The notes under the pieces are model-generated. The model did not search any database. It saw only the letters and a list, made by a program, of their open reading frames with translations, and had not been told where the DNA came from. DNA of 64,000 nt, from assembly GCA_020524245.1 (NCBI GenBank), contig JAIVLN010000002.1, positions 496,001 to 560,000 on the forward strand, in the 5' to 3' direction. The position numbers and the translations under genes are program-made. Numbering within the stretch: position 1 is the stretch's first letter; each line of letters starts with the position of its first letter. Shown piece by piece: positions 34,445-43,111 of the stretch. The stretch is from Rossellomorea aquimaris (GTDB lineage: Bacteria; Bacillota; Bacilli; Bacillales; Fictibacillaceae).

Positions 34445-35326
34445 ATGTTTAAGAAACTTGCACTTACTGTAGCGCTAGCAGGAACTGCTGTCCTTGCACC
34501 TACAGCAACTCAAGCGGCTGAACTGGACAAGCCCCTTAAAAAGAACATGTGGCATGAAGATGTTCACACAATTCAACAGGACCTGAAAGAACTAGGATTC
34601 TTCGATCACCATAAAACTACCGGGTATTTCGGTGACATCACTCATAAAGGCGTCAAAGCTTTCCAAAAAGACTACAACCTGACACCGAATGGTAAGGTAG
34701 ATCAAAAAACAGCAGATGTCTTAGAAGAAGCAACAGCATTGATTGAACGTGGCGATGAAGGTAAAGCAGTCGAGCACTTGCAAAAGCACTTGGCTGAATT
34801 GAAACTATACAACTACCACGTTGATGGAATCTTTGGCCCGTTGACTCAACAAGCTGTTGAGAAATTCCAAAAGAATAATAGTTTGGCAGTAGATGGAATG
34901 GTAGGTCCTGAAACGAAAGCCGCTCTATTCAACTTGAAAGAAACAGCAAAAGCTGAACCAGCTAAAGAAGAAACAGAAACAACTCAAGAATCTTCTGAAC
35001 CAGAAGAAGCAGAAACAGCAAAAGCAGATGAAGAAAAAGCAACAATGACGATGGAAGCTACAGCATATACTGCAAATTGTGATGGTTGCTCTGGTGTAAC
35101 CGCTACAGGTATCGACTTGAATGCAAATCCTGATCAAAAAGTGATTGCAGTAGACCCGAATGTAATCCCTCTAGGAACTGAGGTTTATGTTGAAGGTTAT
35201 GGTCGCGCAATTGCTGGAGATACAGGTGGCGCAATCAATGGTAACCGAATCGACCTTTACATGCAGTCTAAAGATGATGCTGTAAACTTTGGTCGACAAA
35301 CTGTTGAAGTAACAATTTTAGATTAA
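34445..35326 (+). CDS. Secreted peptidoglycan-binding 3D-domain protein (YocH-like)
   Basis: 293 residues: signal peptide (MFKKLALTVALAGTAVLAPTATQAA), two peptidoglycan-binding repeats (about 35-97 and 98-158: HTIQQDLKELGFFD...TTGYFGDITHKGVKAFQKDYNL, then EHLQKHLAELKLY...DGIFGPLTQQAVEKFQ), a low-complexity Glu/Ala/Lys linker, and a C-terminal 3D domain (TAYTANCDGCSGVTATG, VIAVDPNVIPLGT, AGDTGGAINGNRIDLY) with the three Asp residues of lytic transglycosylase-like enzymes such as YocH and MltA. It likely remodels the wall. AAAGGAGGG precedes the ATG, terminator follows. Confidence 0.92.
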   Translation: MFKKLALTVALAGTAVLAPTATQAAELDKPLKKNMWHEDVHTIQQDLKELGFFDHHKTTGYFGDITHKGVKAFQKDYNLTPNGKVDQKTADVLEEATALIERGDEGKAVEHLQKHLAELKLYNYHVDGIFGPLTQQAVEKFQKNNSLAVDGMVGPETKAALFNLKETAKAEPAKEETETTQESSEPEEAETAKADEEKATMTMEATAYTANCDGCSGVTATGIDLNANPDQKVIAVDPNVIPLGTEVYVEGYGRAIAGDTGGAINGNRIDLYMQSKDDAVNFGRQTVEVTILD

Positions 35327-35344
35327 TAGTTTAAGGTGAAAGAA

Positions 35345-35374
35345 AGGCTGCTCCTAGTGTGGGGCAGCCTTTTT
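35345..35374 (+). terminator. Terminator of the 3D-domain gene
   Basis: AGGCTGC / GCAGCCT stem with T5 tail. Confidence 0.88.
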
Positions 35375-35400
35375 ATGTGGAGATGGTTTAGGTAGATGTT

Positions 35401-35520
35401 ACTATTTTCAAAAACGATGCTGAGTTTTTACAAAACCATGCCGTGTTTTTCTAAATTGAAGCTCGGTTTTTATAAAACCGAGCACCCTTTTTACAAAACA
35501 AACCCGAAAATTTACAAAAC
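35401..35520. repeat. Array B2: six 20-bp units, GTTTTTACAAAACC-type
   Basis: Six units fit an exact 20-bp step (35401, 35421, 35441, 35461, 35481, 35501). Cores are TTTTTACAAAAC, TTTTTCTAAATT, TTTTTATAAAAC and TTTTTACAAAAC; the fourth unit is a full palindrome CTCGGTTTTTATAAAACCGAG. Located between a terminator and the end of the convergent glycosylase gene. Confidence 0.82.
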
Positions 35521-35533
35521 CGATCGTTCCGGC

Positions 35534-36454
35534 TCATTTCCCTATCGTGTTCAAGTACTGCCATAGATAGAAAGTGATGTAACTTTCCCAAGGGTTCCAG
35601 TGCTCCCTTTCCGCTAACAGACGGATGTCCTCCGTTTTCGGTTGTTCTCCTGTTCCGTATAGAACTTTCACCGCATTACGCAAGCCGATATCTGCGGCTG
35701 GCAAAACATCTGGCCGATTAAGACCGAACAACATCAAGCATTCGATCGTCCAAACGCCGATTCCCCTTAATGGAAGCAAACGGTCAATGATTTCTTGATT
35801 AGACATCGCCCACAAAGCCTCGAGATCTACCTCTCCATTCGCAACAAGTCTCGCAAAGTCGATGATATATTCCGATTTTCGCTGACTGAAAGACAGTGCC
35901 CTCAACTCTTCGTATTCGAGCTTCGCTACTTTTTCAGCTGTCGGAAACAGATAGAGGTCGTCCCCTTCGTAATCCTTCACTTCACCCGCCAATCTGACGA
36001 GACGTTCTTTTAACGTGGCGGCGAACTTCAAATTCACTTGCTGTCCGATGATCGTGTCCACAGTAGTTTCAAACAGATCCGGATTTGTAATCACCCGCAT
36101 GCCATGGAACTGCTCAACCAAACCATTCAGTTTTTTATTCGTTTGCATATGCTCATAAAAAGCATCCAGGGAATTCCCTACTCCAAACATGCGATGGAGA
36201 TAGTGTTGAAGAGCCTCCATTTTCGTTTCTGATACACTTTTATTCATTTCAATCGAAATTCCGTCTTCCTCATATCGAATAGAAGCATCCAATAATAATG
36301 GTTCATCACCAAGGTGGATCCATTTGATGAAACGGTTTTCTTCATGTTTGACGACCATCGTTTTCAATGTATCGGTTGTCCGATGATGGCGCTGGAACGT
36401 GTGATCGAATGAAAACGGTCCTGGAATGAATAGAAGATTTCGAGTTTTTTCCAT
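35534..36454 (-). CDS. DNA-3-methyladenine glycosylase (AlkA/YfjP-like, HhH-GPD)
   Basis: 306-residue base-excision repair enzyme: an N-terminal AlkA-type domain, then the helix-hairpin-helix region LLPLRGIGVWTIECLMLFGL and catalytic Asp in LPAADIGLRNA. FETTVDTIIGQQVNLKFAATL is the typical start of the HhH-GPD domain. It removes alkylated purines from DNA. AAAGAGGGG precedes the ATG. The gene is convergent with the 3D-domain gene across the repeat array. Confidence 0.9.
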   Translation of the reverse strand: MEKTRNLLFIPGPFSFDHTFQRHHRTTDTLKTMVVKHEENRFIKWIHLGDEPLLLDASIRYEEDGISIEMNKSVSETKMEALQHYLHRMFGVGNSLDAFYEHMQTNKKLNGLVEQFHGMRVITNPDLFETTVDTIIGQQVNLKFAATLKERLVRLAGEVKDYEGDDLYLFPTAEKVAKLEYEELRALSFSQRKSEYIIDFARLVANGEVDLEALWAMSNQEIIDRLLPLRGIGVWTIECLMLFGLNRPDVLPAADIGLRNAVKVLYGTGEQPKTEDIRLLAEREHWNPWESYITFYLWQYLNTIGK

Positions 36455-36658
36455 ACTGCCCCTCTTTCTTTATTTACATTTATTACAAAATACGCCCGGA
36501 TGTTAAATCTCATTTACAGACGTCCAAAAACAGATGACAATTTCGAATAAATTAAGTGACAAACGATTGATTCATAATCTGACGGGGTATGTTAATTCAC
36601 AGCATACTTCGTTTTTAATGATTGCACAAATTTTACAGACAACTTGGAGGCCAAGATT

Positions 36659-37678
36659 ATGAATAAGCAAAAGCGTGAGTATTACTTTGACAATGCAAAA
36701 TTCATATTGATTTTTCTTGTGGTGTTCGGACATTTCATCAGTCCGCATAAGTCGAACAGCGATGTACTTTATACAGTATACAACTTTATTTATACATTCC
36801 ATATGCCTGCATTCATCTTAATTGCCGGCTTCTTCTCGAAGAGCATTTTGAAGGAAGGCTATCTGAAGAAGATTTTCAAGAAAATCCTAATTCCGTATTT
36901 CATCTTCCAAATGATCTACTTCGCCTTCTATACAGTAAAAAATGGTAGTGAAGCTTTTACCTTGTTCGACCCGTATTGGACATTGTGGTTCCTACTCAGT
37001 ATGGTGCTTTGGAATGTATTGCTCTTTGTGTTCGCACGAATAAAGTATCCATTAGTGATTGCCCTGGCGATCGGACTTGTCGCAGGTTATATACAAGATA
37101 TCGGGACATTTCTCAGCCTATCCAGAACATTCGTGTTCTTCCCGGTATTCCTATTGGGCTATTATTTGAAAAAGGAGCATTTTTACGCGCTGCTACGTAC
37201 AGATGTGCGTATCGCGTCTGGTGCAATTTTTGCAAGTATGCTGATCAGTTATTACTTCTTCTTTCCGGAGGCTGCAAAAGAGTGGCTACTAGCTTCGTCC
37301 TCTTATGAGGAGTTAGGCGTAGGTGCAGAACAAGCGATTCTCATAAGATTGCTCATGTATGGATTGATGCTCATTGCGACATTCAGTTTCATGGCACTTG
37401 TACCAAGAAGACAACTATTCTTTACCCATATGGGTGGAAGAACCCTTTACGTATACTTGTTGCACGGTTTCGTTGTAAAACTGTTCTCTATTACTCCGTT
37501 CTATGATGCGATACAGGAGACAGGGAGCTATGTATTATTCTTGGCTCTTGCTGCTGCGGTCACATTACTCTTAGCTTCCAAACCGATTATCACGGTTGCA
37601 CAGCCATTGATTGAGCTAAGGACGAACTTGTTACAAAAATATATGAGTCGTTCAAGAAAAACCGCAGATGCATCTTAA
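36659..37678 (+). CDS. Acyltransferase 3 family membrane protein
   Basis: 339 residues, about 10 helices. YYFDNAKFILIFLVVFGHF carries the catalytic-type His of acyltransferase-3 O-acetylases, and FHMPAFILIAGFFSKS is the conserved following motif. The family acetylates sugars or wall polymers; the target cannot be told. GGAGG 8 nt before the ATG at 36659 supports that start over an ATG five codons earlier. Confidence 0.87.
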   Translation: MNKQKREYYFDNAKFILIFLVVFGHFISPHKSNSDVLYTVYNFIYTFHMPAFILIAGFFSKSILKEGYLKKIFKKILIPYFIFQMIYFAFYTVKNGSEAFTLFDPYWTLWFLLSMVLWNVLLFVFARIKYPLVIALAIGLVAGYIQDIGTFLSLSRTFVFFPVFLLGYYLKKEHFYALLRTDVRIASGAIFASMLISYYFFFPEAAKEWLLASSSYEELGVGAEQAILIRLLMYGLMLIATFSFMALVPRRQLFFTHMGGRTLYVYLLHGFVVKLFSITPFYDAIQETGSYVLFLALAAAVTLLLASKPIITVAQPLIELRTNLLQKYMSRSRKTADAS

Positions 37679-37741
37679 TGGACGACAGATATCGTCAATT
37701 TCCTGGGAAATGATGTATAATTCGATCCCTTCTACCTAACG

Positions 37742-37788
37742 AAAAAAGTGTCCGGACTCTCTTAAATGAGAGAACCGGACACTTTTTT
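37742..37788. terminator. Bidirectional terminator
   Basis: Stem AAAGTGTCCGG / CCGGACACTTT with inner CTCTC/GAGAG pairing and T-runs on both strands, between the acyltransferase gene and the CuA lipoprotein gene. Confidence 0.93.
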
Positions 37789-37791
37789 TAA

Positions 37792-38154
37792 TTATTCTAC
37801 AACTAACATTGCTGTCATTTCATGGTGACCTTCACCACAAGGGATACTACAGATGATTTTATATTCTCCTGGTTTCAGGTTAGCGGTTGCACTACCTTCC
37901 CCATCAATTTTCATGTCTGTACCTTCCACAGTGATGCCATGATATCCTTCAATATTCTTTAAATCAATGGTTACATCACCAGCAGGTACGCGATATTCAT
38001 CTTGATCGAAAGTATAATTGGAAGCTTCCAATGTAACCGTTCCTCCTTCACCGTTACTGCCACCACTTTCAGAATTTGCTTCTTCCCCTCCGCCGCATGC
38101 TGCTAACACAGCAATCAACATTACAGACAACATAGCCAATAATAGTTTTTTCAT
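37792..38154 (-). CDS. Cupredoxin lipoprotein with CuA-type motif
   Basis: 120 residues: lipoprotein signal ending in LAAC (about residue 20), a Gly/Ser/Glu-rich linker, then a cupredoxin fold (VTLEASNYTFDQDEYRVPAG...LKPGEYKIICS). The C-terminal CSIPCGEGHHEM is the CuA ligand set (C-x3-C-x3-H-x2-M), with a candidate upstream His in EGYHGI. It lacks the transmembrane hairpin of subunit II. Last gene of the ba3 oxidase cluster (46-bp gap), so it may donate electrons or copper to the oxidase. Confidence 0.88.
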   Translation of the reverse strand: MKKLLLAMLSVMLIAVLAACGGGEEANSESGGSNGEGGTVTLEASNYTFDQDEYRVPAGDVTIDLKNIEGYHGITVEGTDMKIDGEGSATANLKPGEYKIICSIPCGEGHHEMTAMLVVE

Positions 38155-38200
38155 TATGATTTCCTCCCTATTTTTTCGTTATATATTTGTAGTACATGGA

Positions 38201-39856
38201 CTACCATAGTTTGAATCCTGGTGAACCAGGTGGAGCGTGTTGAATCATATCAAATATTGGAATCGTATAAGCAAACAAGATTAATGCAACAGTGATTCCA
38301 ATCCACAGCTTCCAGTTTTCTAAAACGGCAGGTGTTTTTTCTGCACCTTGCGCTAATTCGCCAAGCGGAAACTCTTCAACACCTTTAGGTGCGAACAATC
38401 CAAGATTGACCATTATATACATCAACAACAGGATAGCAATGAAGAGTATACTTCCACCGATTGCCATGGCCACCTCGTATGGGATCCATCCTAGTGCATC
38501 TGGATGGTCGTTATACGTTGTATAGGAGGTACGACGTGGAGCACTGAATAATCCAACCGTGTGCATTGCTCCTGACATGAAGAACATCCCCACTACCCAC
38601 AAAATCGTCTGGATATTGGCTAGTTTGTGCATCTTAGCCGTTAGCTTTCTTCCCGTTAAATGTGGCACAAGCCAGTATCCGATACCGAAAAACGTGAGTG
38701 CTACGGATGAAGCAACCGTCAGGTGAAAATGCCCTGTTACCCAAAGCGTATTGTGGACGAGCTGATTCATCTGATTACTTGCATTGATGATTCCACCCGC
38801 TCCTGCTGGGATAAAAATTAACATTCCCATCATTGGTGCAAAGAATCGAGCATCCTTCCATGGTAGCTTTTTAAACCATCCGAATAGTCCTGTTGCTCCT
38901 TTATCACGTCCCGATAATTCAAAGGTGGCAAACAACGAGAAGGCCGTCATGAGGGATGGGATGATAACCATGAAAGTCAGAACGACTTGTAAGTACTTCC
39001 AGAACGGTGAAATACCAGACTCAAGTAATTGATGGTGAAACCCGACCGGAATTGAGAAAAGTAGAAAAAGTACAAATGCCAGCCGTGCTAACGAGTCACT
39101 GAATATTTTACCTCCGATGATCTTCGGAATAATCGCATACCAGCAAATATAAGCAGGTAGCAGCCAGAAATAAACCAACGGATGACCGAAATACCAGAAT
39201 AATGTGCGGCTCAAAAGGATATTGATCGTATCCACCCACCCGAAAGACCAAGGGATGAACTGGAACAACACCGATACAGCAACCCCTAGAGTTGCAATCA
39301 ACCATAGAAGCATGGTCATGACTGCCATAAAACTGATCAATGGGGACAGCTCACCTTTATGGAGTTTTTTCCAAATGTAATATTGACGGAACATTCCGCC
39401 ACCACTGATCCAGCTCCCCACAATTACAAGGGTCAAAGCGATATAAAACCATGGGGACGCTTGTAATGGTGCATAAAACGTATATAATACAGTCGCTTTG
39501 TTTAGAAGTACCATAATGACACCTAAGACGGTTCCGATCGTCATCAAGTAAAAACCATACCAACCAGCTCTCCGAGGGAAGTCAAACAGTTTCCCCGTCG
39601 TACGGCTGATGCCGGCATACAAAAATCCAATTATGAAATAAGTGGTAAAGATAAGTCCTAATAGTACACCATGAGCTGTTAGCAGTTGATAATACCCAAT
39701 ACCTGCGGGAAGGGTAATTGTCCCGCTTCTGACGAGTGTTTGTAGAAGTCCTGCAATTGCTCCAAGAAACAAAGCTACGAACGATACAGTTAAATGCGCC
39801 ATTGATAATTTAGCATCTTGACGATCTACGATTTCAGAAATTTTTCTTTGTAACAC
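38201..39856 (-). CDS. cbaA: Haem-copper oxidase subunit I, ba3 (B) type
   Basis: 551 residues, about 13 helices; catalytic subunit of a B-family terminal oxidase that reduces O2 and pumps protons. The haem ligand His is in LLTAHGVLLG, the CuB site is GHPLVYFWLLPAY (His plus the cross-linked Tyr), FHHQ, and the haem-pair motif WVTGHFHLTVA. The Tyr argues for oxygen rather than NO reduction, although related CuA-containing NO reductases occur in Bacillus. Overlaps the 5' neighbour by only a 2-nt gap; forms an operon with subunits II and IIa. Confidence 0.92.
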   Translation of the reverse strand: MLQRKISEIVDRQDAKLSMAHLTVSFVALFLGAIAGLLQTLVRSGTITLPAGIGYYQLLTAHGVLLGLIFTTYFIIGFLYAGISRTTGKLFDFPRRAGWYGFYLMTIGTVLGVIMVLLNKATVLYTFYAPLQASPWFYIALTLVIVGSWISGGGMFRQYYIWKKLHKGELSPLISFMAVMTMLLWLIATLGVAVSVLFQFIPWSFGWVDTINILLSRTLFWYFGHPLVYFWLLPAYICWYAIIPKIIGGKIFSDSLARLAFVLFLLFSIPVGFHHQLLESGISPFWKYLQVVLTFMVIIPSLMTAFSLFATFELSGRDKGATGLFGWFKKLPWKDARFFAPMMGMLIFIPAGAGGIINASNQMNQLVHNTLWVTGHFHLTVASSVALTFFGIGYWLVPHLTGRKLTAKMHKLANIQTILWVVGMFFMSGAMHTVGLFSAPRRTSYTTYNDHPDALGWIPYEVAMAIGGSILFIAILLLMYIMVNLGLFAPKGVEEFPLGELAQGAEKTPAVLENWKLWIGITVALILFAYTIPIFDMIQHAPPGSPGFKLW

Positions 39857-39858
39857 CC

Positions 39859-40326
39859 TTAACTCACCTCGATTCTAGCGCTCATCACCTGATGACCTGC
39901 ACCACAGTATTCATTACACAAGATGAGATAACTTCCTTCTTCATCGAATGTATGGGTAATTGAATTGATATGTCCTGGCGTAATCATCATGTTGATGTTC
40001 GTCTTCGTAACAGCAAACCCATGTACCACGTCTTTACTCGTCACTTTAAAATGAACAGTAGCTCCTTTAGGAATCTGCACTTCATTTGGTAAAAACGTGA
40101 AAGCTTGGGAAACCATGACGAGTTCATATTCATTCTCTCCGATTTGCTTCAACCCTGGTTCATCGAAAGGCTTTGTTTCGCTCACCTTTTGTGGGTCGAT
40201 CGTCATATGATCACTGGGCGGCGCATGCCCCATTGCAAATGCGCTAATCCCAATAACTGATAAGAAAATAATCAACGTTCCTCCACCTAACATGAGCCAC
40301 CATTTTTCATATTTGTGTAAATGCAT
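39859..40326 (-). CDS. cbaB: Cytochrome c oxidase subunit II, ba3 type (CuA)
   Basis: 155 residues: one N-terminal membrane helix (LMLGGGTLIIFLSVIGISAFAMG) and an outer cupredoxin domain with the complete CuA site, His in VVHGFAV and CNEYCGAGHQVM. A single helix is typical of ba3 subunit II. It takes electrons from cytochrome c or a small donor. GAGAGGTGATTAGAG precedes the ATG; subunit I follows 2 nt downstream. Confidence 0.92.
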   Translation of the reverse strand: MHLHKYEKWWLMLGGGTLIIFLSVIGISAFAMGHAPPSDHMTIDPQKVSETKPFDEPGLKQIGENEYELVMVSQAFTFLPNEVQIPKGATVHFKVTSKDVVHGFAVTKTNINMMITPGHINSITHTFDEEGSYLILCNEYCGAGHQVMSARIEVS

Positions 40327-40350
40327 CTCTAATCACCTCTCCAATTTAAT

Positions 40351-40515
40351 CTATAACCTTGATAAGAAAATAAAGTAAACACCAGCCCAGGATAGGATGA
40401 TAAAAGCTCCTAAAATCAATACGGAAATAAAAGTACCCTTTAAAGACTTATCCGCATCAGGAGTCGTTTTCAAATCAATTTGAGTTGGTTTTTTGCGGTT
40501 CACCTTCGGTTCCAT
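40351..40515 (-). CDS. Cytochrome c oxidase subunit IIa, ba3 type
   Basis: 54-residue frame, too short for most gene callers: basic soluble N-terminus (EPKVNRKKPTQIDLKTTPDADKSLKG is polar) followed by a single membrane helix FISVLILGAFIILSWAGVYF. This matches the tiny subunit IIa of B-type oxidases, which supplies the missing helix of subunit II. First gene of the oxidase operon, with 24 nt to subunit II. A perfect Fnr box lies upstream. Confidence 0.8.
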   Translation of the reverse strand: MEPKVNRKKPTQIDLKTTPDADKSLKGTFISVLILGAFIILSWAGVYFIFLSRL

Positions 40516-40577
40516 TTTTCAGCTCTCCCCTTTCCCTGATTCCTAATGGTAGTTTATTAAACTTTCGGCACCTCCTC

Positions 40578-40593
40578 TGTGATGAAAATCACA
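40578..40593 (-). promoter_or_regulatory. Fnr box of the ba3 oxidase operon
   Basis: TGTGATGAAAATCACA, a perfect TGTGA-N6-TCACA. TAAACT on the minus strand at 40551-40556 sits where a -10 should be for a site centred at -41.5. Confidence 0.78.
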
Positions 40594-40697
40594 CCTTTCG
40601 TCAAATCATTTTGACAGAATTTTGAACGTGGGTGGTGCATTGAATGGATCATTCTTTCTGGCATTCATACTTAAGGATCAAAGAATAGGAATGTGAG

Positions 40698-40713
40698 TGT
40701 GATGCTCCTCACA
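40698..40713 (+). promoter_or_regulatory. Fnr box of ywiC
   Basis: TGTGATGCTCCTCACA, a perfect TGTGA-N6-TCACA, with -10 TAAAAT at 40735-40740, again giving -41.5. Confidence 0.82.
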
Positions 40714-40773
40714 AACCGTTTTCAATATAGGTGCTAAAATACTCTCAAACTTATACATATGGGAGGGGTTTGG

Positions 40774-41496
40774 TTGAAGATTGTATTGCCTAGGGAACAC
40801 GGAACATGGATGATGTTTATTATTCCTTGTATGATTGGAATTTTTGCCGGTAACCCGACAATGGTTCATATTCCTTTCGTCATTGGATGGTTTGCATTGT
40901 ACCTTTCGTCTACACCGTTGCTGCAGATGATTCGGAAACCGAAAACAAAAGCGATGATGCTGCCTTGGTATCTTGGATACACAATTGTTGCTATTCTTTT
41001 CCTTACACCTGTTCTCTGGTTCCATCCATACATCGGGTGGGTCGGAGTCCTTTTGCTACCATTTCTATTCATCACGATTTTCTTCATTAAAAACAAAAAC
41101 GAAAGAAACGTATTAAATGACTTGAGTGGGATCACCATCTTCTCATTAGGTGGTATTTCTGCTTATGTAATTGGTACTGGAAAGTTCGACGGATTGTCCT
41201 GGATGATTCCTGCACTCGTTATTCTTTATTTCTTCGGCAGTGCTTTGTATGTTAAATCTCTTATAAGAGAGCGGAGCAATCCACGTTTCACACAATATTC
41301 CCACCTTTACCATTCTGCCTTAATGGTCTTTCCTTGGCTGGTTGGTATGGGATGGTTATCAGTTGCGTATATTCCATCGATAATGAAAGATTGGCTGACC
41401 ACCAGGAAAAAAGCACTTAAGCCGTTGACAATTGGAATGAATGAAATTCTCCACTCACTCATTTTCTTAGGGATTGTCCTTATTCTCATAAAGTAA
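40774..41496 (+). CDS. ywiC: YwiC-like membrane protein
   Basis: 240 residues, about eight helices, beginning LKIVLPREHGTWMMFIIPC, the conserved N-terminus of YwiC; in B. subtilis ywiC sits beside fnr and narK. TTG start at 40774 chosen because GGGAGGGG lies 5 nt upstream; no ATG fits. A perfect Fnr box with correctly spaced -10 precedes it. Role in nitrate metabolism is suggested only by context. Confidence 0.88.
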   Translation: MKIVLPREHGTWMMFIIPCMIGIFAGNPTMVHIPFVIGWFALYLSSTPLLQMIRKPKTKAMMLPWYLGYTIVAILFLTPVLWFHPYIGWVGVLLLPFLFITIFFIKNKNERNVLNDLSGITIFSLGGISAYVIGTGKFDGLSWMIPALVILYFFGSALYVKSLIRERSNPRFTQYSHLYHSALMVFPWLVGMGWLSVAYIPSIMKDWLTTRKKALKPLTIGMNEILHSLIFLGIVLILIK

Positions 41497-41510
41497 TTCC
41501 ATACTCCAGT

Positions 41511-41526
41511 TGTGATGTTTGTCATA
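41511..41526 (+). promoter_or_regulatory. Fnr-like site before the doxX gene
   Basis: TGTGATGTTTGTCATA (left half perfect, right half TCATA), with TATCTT at the expected -10 position 41548-41553. Confidence 0.6.
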
Positions 41527-41598
41527 GCTCCATCCATTTTACAAACGTATCTTTAACATAGAATCAATTAGATTTAACCATTGAAAGAGGTGGCGTAA

Positions 41599-42105
41599 AT
41601 GATACGATTTTTAAGAGAGAGTGGATGGGCATCTTATTTTTTACTAGTGATTCGACTGTATTTGGGCTATGAGTGGATGATGGCAGGCTGGCATAAAATC
41701 GCTGACGGATTTGATGCATCAGGTTATTTGAAAGGAGCTCTTGGAAAGGCCACGGGAGAGCATCCTGCTGTCCAGGGTTGGTGGGCAAGTTTTATCGAAG
41801 GTTTTGCACTTCCGAATGTCGGGTTGTTCAACTTCCTCGTACCATGGGGTGAATTGTTAGTAGGAATTGCTTTAATCCTTGGAACATTCACGACCTTCGC
41901 AGCATTAATGGCAGCCACAATGAACTTCGCATTTCTATTATCCGGAACTACTAGTACCAATCCCCAAATGCTTTTACTCATTCTCTTTGTACTTGTTGCA
42001 GGTACGAACAGTGGTAAAATCGGGTTGGATCGATGGTTGCTTCCAGCCATAAAGGGGATGTTCAACAAGAAACGAAACCATGGTAAGATTACGTATACTA
42101 ATTGA
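41599..42105 (+). CDS. DoxX family membrane protein
   Basis: 168 residues with four helices; RLYLGYEWMMAGWHKIADG and FLVPWGELLVGIALILG are the DoxX hallmark regions. The family includes quinone-related subunits (thiosulfate:quinone oxidoreductase DoxD) and envelope redox proteins. GAAAGAGGTGG precedes the ATG. An Fnr-like site upstream and its place among oxygen-regulated genes suggest a role in respiration; substrate unknown. Confidence 0.87.
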   Translation: MIRFLRESGWASYFLLVIRLYLGYEWMMAGWHKIADGFDASGYLKGALGKATGEHPAVQGWWASFIEGFALPNVGLFNFLVPWGELLVGIALILGTFTTFAALMAATMNFAFLLSGTTSTNPQMLLLILFVLVAGTNSGKIGLDRWLLPAIKGMFNKKRNHGKITYTN

Positions 42106-42110
42106 CAAAC

Positions 42111-42152
42111 AAAAGGATTGCAAGGAGTAATTCCTCCTTGCAATCCTTTTTT
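42111..42152. terminator. Bidirectional terminator between doxX and fnr
   Basis: 17-bp stem AAAAGGATTGCAAGGAG / CTCCTTGCAATCCTTTT around a short loop, T6 tail on the plus strand. Confidence 0.93.
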
Positions 42153-42165
42153 ACCATGTAATATT

Positions 42166-42900
42166 CTATATTCTGCATACTTCAATCGGGCAGTCTTCAC
42201 ATTTGCATTCTGTTTTGAGGAATTGTAAATTCAAAATTTTAAGGCGCCCATCACCATCGTAATCAATCACCTTATTTTTCTTCAAGCTGCTGAGCATCCT
42301 GTTAACCGTTTCTCTGGATGTACCGATTAATTCAGCCAATTCCGTATTCGTTAATTTACTGCAAATGGTAATTCCGTCCTTTCCCATACGACCGTAAGAA
42401 TTCGATAGTCGAATAAGCGTGGAGCAAAGCGCACCGTTCTTTCCAAAAAGTAGTAGATCACGGAATTTGGAACTTGTTATCCGGTTCATAAGATCCATCC
42501 AGTGTATGAATTCCAATGCAATTTTCCCATTTGATGAAATGATCGCATTTAAATCTTTTTTGTAGATGACTTCAACAAGGCTTTCAGATGTTGCGATTCC
42601 ATTGAAACTATGTGTTGCTTCTTCAGAAAACCCAAACTCTCCGATCATGTCTCCTTTTTGAAATAAATGGAGAATCAATTCTTTTCCGTCTTCACTGGTT
42701 TTCGTAATTTTAATCTGACCTTCCCGTACGAAATATAATTTATTAGATTGTTCATGTTCTGCAAACAGGTAAGTCCCCTTTTCCACTCTATATTCAACCA
42801 TGATTTCTGAAAGTAGCTCAAACGTTTCCTCGGAAAACAAATCTGTATTTTGATAAGCGTAATAGTCATATGGCAAGCTGCAAGAACCCATCGGAATCAT
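42166..42900 (-). CDS. fnr: Fnr, oxygen-sensing transcription regulator (Bacillus type)
   Basis: 244-residue Crp/Fnr protein. An N-terminal cyclic-nucleotide-like beta-roll (about 30-140), dimer helix, and winged HTH with recognition helix TSRETVNRMLSSLKK. The C-terminus has Cys232, Cys234, Cys237 and Cys242; CEDCPIEVC matches the C-x2-C-x4-C that holds the [4Fe-4S] cluster in Bacillus Fnr. It activates genes with TGTGA-N6-TCACA boxes under low oxygen. Two possible ATGs (42900, 42891) share the same AAGGAG; the first is used here. Confidence 0.93.
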   Translation of the reverse strand: MIPMGSCSLPYDYYAYQNTDLFSEETFELLSEIMVEYRVEKGTYLFAEHEQSNKLYFVREGQIKITKTSEDGKELILHLFQKGDMIGEFGFSEEATHSFNGIATSESLVEVIYKKDLNAIISSNGKIALEFIHWMDLMNRITSSKFRDLLLFGKNGALCSTLIRLSNSYGRMGKDGITICSKLTNTELAELIGTSRETVNRMLSSLKKNKVIDYDGDGRLKILNLQFLKTECKCEDCPIEVCRI

Positions 42901-43032
42901 CGCTCCTTTTCCTTTATAATCCCTTTTCCTAATCTAATCTTATTTTAAAAAACATCCAATGTTTTTAGTATCAGGGAACTTCCCCATTTATTGAAAAAAA
43001 ACCCCCCATCCCGAACTTTTCAAAATCCAATA

Positions 43033-43048
43033 TGTGATAATTGTCATT
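43033..43048 (+). promoter_or_regulatory. Fnr-like site before the gene at 43112
   Basis: TGTGATAATTGTCATT (left half perfect), with TAAATT at the expected -10 position 43070-43075. Confidence 0.6.
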
Positions 43049-43111
43049 GTTCACATGTCAATGAACCCATAAATTAGAGATATAACAAAAATGGAGTGAG
43101 GAGGAATCACA

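Noticed and set aside
38201-39856. Calling this subunit a nitric oxide reductase
   Set aside because: The HPLVY motif with the cross-linked Tyr is present, as in oxygen-reducing ba3 oxidases; NO reduction is kept only as an alternative.
41724-42200. 158-codon minus-strand frame opposite doxX
   Set aside because: Covers the strong terminator between doxX and fnr and is antisense to a conserved gene.
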